Part shown: positions 6,206 through 9,377 of the stretch, piece after piece
Layout: each line of letters starts with the position of its first letter
Numbering within the stretch: the first letter of the stretch is position 1
Assembly: GCA_017558165.1 (NCBI GenBank)
Contig: JAFYWE010000055.1
Span: 1 to 9,377 of the forward strand
Length of the DNA stretch: 9,377 nucleotides
Direction: 5' to 3'
DNA from: Bacteroidaceae bacterium
GTDB taxonomy: Bacteria; Bacteroidota; Bacteroidia; Bacteroidales; Bacteroidaceae
The notes under the pieces: generated by a model
The model's database searches: none
What the model was told of the DNA's origin: nothing
Seen by the model: only the letters and a program-made list of their open reading frames with translations
Program-made: the position numbers and the translations under genes

Positions 6206-7835
6206 CATAGCTGTGTAATCCTCCTAATATGAAATTCACGCCGAAGTAGGTGATTAGTACACTCAGGAATGCCAGTATGCAGTATATGTGGAATGTCATG
6301 GGGTGGCGCATTGCCTTTATCGAGCCGCTGTGGAACGGTACGGAGTATATAAGCATGGTTATTAGTGCCCACACCTCCTTGGGGTCCCAGCCCCAGTATC
6401 TGCCCCACGATATGTTGGCCCAAACGGCACCTATGAATATTCCGGCTGTGAGCAGGAACACGGCGGGATAGAGCATTATGGTACTTCTCCTCTGCAGTTC
6501 TTCAATCTCGCTCTTGGCAAGGGCTTTATCCTTTTGTGTGGCGTTTATGATGATTGCCGCAACGCCGTTGAGCAGGGTGAATGCCAGCAGGGTGTATGAG
6601 ATCATTATTACAACGACGTGTATGCTCAGCAGCGGCGACCGCAGTACAGGTGGCAGGGGTGCTATCTGCCCGGTTGCATCGCCAAAGGTCGATACAAGCA
6701 GTGCAAGACCGCATATTATATACCCGAACGGCAGTGCCTCTTTTACTCTCTTGCCTGCAATGGGTGTCAGCAGCATGCTGCACCACGCCATGAATACCAT
6801 GGTCTCATAGCCGTTTGACAGCGGTATATACCCGCCGATGTGCCAGCGCAGGGTTATCTGTAACGTCAGGTAAGCTACCGTTATCCAGGCCACGGCCTTT
6901 ATCCACGTGGCAAGCACCAGTAGTGTCTTGTTCTCCTTACGGTTTACGCAGAACAGCAGGAACAGTATTGTGCCTGTAGCAAGGCATGTCATTGCCAGCG
7001 GGCGGTTGTTGCTTATGCTGTCATATAGCGCCTCGGCATCGAATACGGTCTCCTGCTCTATGGTAATCTCCTCGATATGTGCTGCACGGGCTGCCTGTTG
7101 TGCATTTGCCGTTGTTGTGGCAAGGAACATCAGTAATACTATGGCAAAACCTTTTCCCTTGCGCAGTGCGGCGCGGAAACGGCTGTCGGGCTGCGTGAAG
7201 AACAACAGCATTGCAATAAGCAACATCACGTACCCTGTGTATGTGATGCCAATTCCCCATGGGTCGTACGATACCGTAAGGAACGTTCCTTTGCTGTCGC
7301 TGTCATACCCTGCCTGGTAAAGGCGGTAGCCACGGTATCTGAATATGTTGTTCATTGAGATTGTGCCCTCGGTACGTTTGCTGTCATATATGACAATGTC
7401 GCTCACATAGTCCATTGGAGCCTCTGTGCCTGTATATCGCACGACCTCGAAACCGTGCAGTGATATACTGAACGGCAGTCTCTCTATTTCTCCGTCGGGC
7501 AGTGCGTAGAGGTTGCTGTATTCGCCCACGCGCAGGTGCAGTTGTCCTTGCCTGCCTGTGGTGTGCGTGACCAGTGCCCCGGCCAGAATCACCGCAAAGG
7601 CAATGTGCAGGCATAGCGTTGCCGGTTGCCTGTGCAGTTTGCGTTGCAGCATATAAACGATGGCTGACAGCGCTCCGGTGCCCCACAATGCAATCATCCA
7701 ATCGGCGCAATAGATATTTTCTACGGCGTATGTAGTGCCGTATAGCTTTTCCATTACCGTGGCCGTCATCAGTATCACCGTTATTATGGCAAAAATGGTG
7801 AATGACAGGTATTTGAATGTCTTTTCTCTCTTCAT
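6201..7835 (-). CDS. ccsBA: Fused cytochrome c biogenesis protein (ResB-like plus CcsA), system II heme lyase
   Basis: This integral membrane protein would carry heme to the outer face of the inner membrane and attach it to apocytochrome c. Using the start at 7835 it has 544 residues. The ResB-like part (about 1-235) has several hydrophobic segments, His77 as candidate TM-His1, and the family-like segment GYRLYQAGYDSDSKGTF (169-185). The CcsA part (about 275-544) has PLSNGYET (338-345), the WWD signature WANISWGRYWGWDPKE (472-487), and histidines 406, 502 and 541. By spacing relative to Helicobacter CcsBA these fit P-His1, TM-His2 and P-His2. It ends GLHSYA. An in-frame ATG at 7877 adds 14 residues, but it coincides with the predicted transcription start of the promoter box at 7884-7891, so I prefer 7835. 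The ResB part is much shorter than in many fusions. No cytochrome or nitrite reductase gene is adjacent. Confidence 0.88.
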   Translation of the reverse strand: MKREKTFKYLSFTIFAIITVILMTATVMEKLYGTTYAVENIYCADWMIALWGTGALSAIVYMLQRKLHRQPATLCLHIAFAVILAGALVTHTTGRQGQLHLRVGEYSNLYALPDGEIERLPFSISLHGFEVVRYTGTEAPMDYVSDIVIYDSKRTEGTISMNNIFRYRGYRLYQAGYDSDSKGTFLTVSYDPWGIGITYTGYVMLLIAMLLFFTQPDSRFRAALRKGKGFAIVLLMFLATTTANAQQAARAAHIEEITIEQETVFDAEALYDSISNNRPLAMTCLATGTILFLLFCVNRKENKTLLVLATWIKAVAWITVAYLTLQITLRWHIGGYIPLSNGYETMVFMAWCSMLLTPIAGKRVKEALPFGYIICGLALLVSTFGDATGQIAPLPPVLRSPLLSIHVVVIMISYTLLAFTLLNGVAAIIINATQKDKALAKSEIEELQRRSTIMLYPAVFLLTAGIFIGAVWANISWGRYWGWDPKEVWALITMLIYSVPFHSGSIKAMRHPMTFHIYCILAFLSVLITYFGVNFILGGLHSYA

Positions 7836-7883
7836 CAGCGTTCTCTTGTAACAGGCACGCGCCGTTGCCGTTGCCATTTATGG

Positions 7884-7891
7884 CAAACTTA
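7884..7891 (-). promoter_or_regulatory. Bacteroidota -7 box for ccsBA
   Basis: On the minus strand the sequence is TAAGTTTG, an exact match to TAnnTTTG. The predicted transcription start falls near 7877-7880, leaving a leader of about 43 nt to the ATG at 7835 but almost none to the upstream ATG at 7877. This is the main reason for choosing the shorter protein. No clear TTTG -33 element is seen at the usual distance. Confidence 0.65.
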
Positions 7892-7916
7892 AGTAAAATC
7901 TTTGAAAGATTTTGTT

Positions 7917-7924
7917 TAAGTTTG
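7917..7924 (+). promoter_or_regulatory. Bacteroidota -7 box for aroQ-nnr
   Basis: TAAGTTTG exactly matches TAnnTTTG and mirrors the minus-strand box in the other arm of the palindrome. Transcription would begin near 7930, giving a leader of about 24 nt before the aroQ ATG. A TATAAT hexamer follows at 7930-7935, but it is unlikely to be the functional box in this phylum. The -33 element is not evident. Confidence 0.65.
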
Positions 7925-7953
7925 CAAAATATAATGCAAACAAAGATTAACGT

Positions 7954-8382
7954 ATGAAAAAGATATTGGTCATCAACGGCCCTAACCTCAACCTTCTTGG
8001 CTTGCGTGAGCCTGCCCTTTACGGCACGCAGAACTTTGAGGCGTTGCAAGGGTTCATTGTAGAGTGTGCCGCGGAGTACGGCGTTGAGGTAGAGTTGTTC
8101 CAGTCGAACCACGAGGGTGTGATTGTTGACAAGATACAGGCCGCATATGGCGTGTTCGATGCAATCCTCATAAACCCTGCGGCCTATACGCATACAAGTG
8201 TTGCCATACTCGATGCGCTCAAGGCCGTGGCGCTCCCCACGGTTGAGGTCCATCTTACCGACATCTCCACCCGCGAGGAGTTCCGCCGTTTCTCATATAT
8301 CTCGCTCTATGCGCAGAAGACCATCTGCGGAAAGGGTTTCGACGGTTATAAAGAGGGCTTGCACTACCTGTCACAGTTATGA
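7954..8382 (+). CDS. aroQ: 3-dehydroquinate dehydratase, type II
   Basis: This small dodecameric-family enzyme dehydrates 3-dehydroquinate to 3-dehydroshikimate, the third shikimate step. The 142 residues are normal for the type II class. Motifs are GPNLNLLGLREPALYG (9-24), which includes Asn11, Arg18 and the catalytic Tyr23, QSNHEG (50-55), INPAAYTHTSVAI (73-85) with Asn74 and the catalytic His80, and VEVHLTDISTREEFR (97-111) with His100 and Arg111. HLTD replaces the commoner HLSN. The gene is not in the aroF-pheA block although it acts directly after aroB. It has its own promoter, divergent from ccsBA, and overlaps nnr by 4 bp. Type I (aroD) is excluded by length and motifs. Confidence 0.97.
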   Translation: MKKILVINGPNLNLLGLREPALYGTQNFEALQGFIVECAAEYGVEVELFQSNHEGVIVDKIQAAYGVFDAILINPAAYTHTSVAILDALKAVALPTVEVHLTDISTREEFRRFSYISLYAQKTICGKGFDGYKEGLHYLSQL

Positions 8383-9377
8383 AATTCTTCCACACATCCA
8401 CTATAAAGGAACTTGATGCCTACACCATAGAGCATGAGCCGATTGCCTCCATTGACCTGATGGAGCGTGCGGCGCGTGTGCTCACCGATGCCGTCCTTGA
8501 ACGCTTTGGCGGATGCCGTTTTGCGGTCTTCTCGGGGCCTGGCAACAACGGTGGCGACGGCCTTGCCGTAGCGCGTATGCTTGCCGTTACAGGCTGTGCC
8601 GTACAGGTGTGGCTCATTGACCCCAAGGACAGGCTCTCGACTGACTGTGCCGTCAATTTCTTGCGCCTGCGGGAGTCGGGCGTTGAGGTGCAGTTGGTGC
8701 AGGACGCGTTCAGTATGCCGTCGCTCGGCAAGGATGTCGTTATAGTGGATGCGCTCTTCGGCAGTGGGCTCAACAAGCCTGTGCGCGAAGGAATTTTTGC
8801 CCATGTCATCAATGGTGTCAATGCATCGGGCTGTCGTGTGGTGGCAGTCGATATGCCGTCGGGTCTTATGGGCGAGGAGAACCATCCCTTGTGTGGGGCG
8901 GTGGTAAATGCCGATGTCACGTTGACACTGCAGTTCCCCAAACTGTCACTCCTTATGCCCGAGAACGCGCAGTTTGTAGGCGACATGGAAATTCTTGACA
9001 TAGCCCTATCGCAAGAGGGCATAACGAATACCCCGTCCCACCTTTTCTTTACCGATGAAAAGGACATAAAATCCTTGTTAAGGCCACGCGCAAGGCATGC
9101 CCATAAGGGTGATTTCGGTCGTGCGTTGCTTGTTGCCGGTTCAAGGGGAATAGCTGGCGCATCCGTGCTTGCCTCGCGTGCATCGTTGCGCTCTGGAGTG
9201 GGGTTGCTTACGGTTCATGTGCCTGCATGTAATCGTGTCATTGTGCAGTCGTGCGTGCCCGAGGCCATGACAAGCATCGACAGCAACGAGTGCTGTTTCA
9301 GTGATGATGTTGATGTTTCAAGATACAATGCCGTAGCCGTGGGTCCCGGTCTTGGGCAGAGCAAGGTGAGTGAGGAC
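8379..9377 (+). CDS. nnr: Bifunctional NAD(P)H-hydrate epimerase / ADP-dependent NAD(P)H-hydrate dehydratase, 3' end cut off
   Basis: This metabolite-repair enzyme converts damaged NADHX and NADPHX back to NAD(P)H. The N-terminal YjeF_N domain (about 1-215) epimerises the R form to the S form. The C-terminal ribokinase-like domain dehydrates the S form using ADP or ATP. N-domain motifs are SGPGNNGGDGLAVAR (52-66), VDALFGSG (123-130, Asp124 likely binding K+) and VDMPSG (157-162, Asp158). The C domain begins near 218 and shows HKGDFGRALLVAGS (242-255), GVGLLTVHVP (273-282) and VGPGLGQS (321-328). The frame is open at the window edge after 333 residues, whereas complete members are about 500, so the rest is outside. 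The ATG overlaps the aroQ stop as ATGA, a classic translational coupling arrangement. Confidence 0.94.
   Translation, partial: MKFFHTSTIKELDAYTIEHEPIASIDLMERAARVLTDAVLERFGGCRFAVFSGPGNNGGDGLAVARMLAVTGCAVQVWLIDPKDRLSTDCAVNFLRLRESGVEVQLVQDAFSMPSLGKDVVIVDALFGSGLNKPVREGIFAHVINGVNASGCRVVAVDMPSGLMGEENHPLCGAVVNADVTLTLQFPKLSLLMPENAQFVGDMEILDIALSQEGITNTPSHLFFTDEKDIKSLLRPRARHAHKGDFGRALLVAGSRGIAGASVLASRASLRSGVGLLTVHVPACNRVIVQSCVPEAMTSIDSNECCFSDDVDVSRYNAVAVGPGLGQSKVSED

Larger units (their letters stand above)
7883..7925. repeat. 43-nt near-perfect palindrome between ccsBA and aroQ
   Basis: The two 21-nt arms are centred on G7904. Nineteen positions pair by Watson-Crick rules and two adjacent positions (7893-7894 with 7914-7915) form G-T and T-G wobbles. 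Each arm carries one TAAGTTTG -7 box, facing outward. The sequence is too close to the aroQ start to be a normal terminator, and it lies between divergent genes. It may be a site for a dimeric regulator or only the geometry of back-to-back promoters. Confidence 0.85.

Noticed and set aside
7384..8253. A 289-codon minus-strand frame spanning aroQ and the 5' part of ccsBA
   Set aside because: It overlaps two well-supported genes and runs through the divergent promoter palindrome. Its composition is that of an out-of-frame translation.

Overview
The window reads as chromosomal DNA of a Bacteroidota bacterium, most likely order Bacteroidales. Three -7 boxes fit the TAnnTTTG consensus of that phylum, the starts lack clear Shine-Dalgarno sequences, and the proteins look like Bacteroidales or Clostridia family members. 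I cannot name a genus. The content is mainly housekeeping. I see no phage, CRISPR, transposase, tRNA or rRNA.

Bases 1-108 are the Lys/Ala-rich tail of an unidentified gene, closed by a strong terminator (129-163). A promoter box (323-330) then starts a five-gene plus-strand block: aroF (DAHP synthase), tyrA (prephenate dehydrogenase), aroB (3-dehydroquinate synthase), aroA (EPSP synthase) and pheA (fused chorismate mutase, prephenate dehydratase and ACT domain). The first four are nearly contiguous (gaps of 7, 3 and 0 bp). pheA follows after 120 bp that contain a composite repeat. The block covers entry to the shikimate pathway and both branches after chorismate. aroE, aroK and aroC are not here. 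Step 3, aroQ, lies about 2.2 kb further on in a separate unit.

From 5798 to 6160 there is no credible gene. The space holds an imperfect hairpin and a second composite repeat made of the same two modules as the aroA-pheA repeat, in the opposite order and split by a stretch with its own inverted repeat. A perfect 45-nt palindrome (6161-6205) then ends the minus-strand gene ccsBA, a compact fusion of ResB-like and CcsA-like cytochrome c heme-attachment modules.

ccsBA and aroQ diverge from a 43-nt near-perfect palindrome (7883-7925) that carries one TAAGTTTG box per arm, facing outward. aroQ overlaps by 4 bp the start of nnr (NAD(P)H-hydrate repair enzyme), which runs off the window end.

The points most worth a second look are the palindromic divergent promoter, the two permuted repeat elements, the altered chorismate mutase active site and ACT motifs in PheA, and the short CcsBA with a signal-peptide-like segment at its domain junction. 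I found no clearly new multi-gene system.
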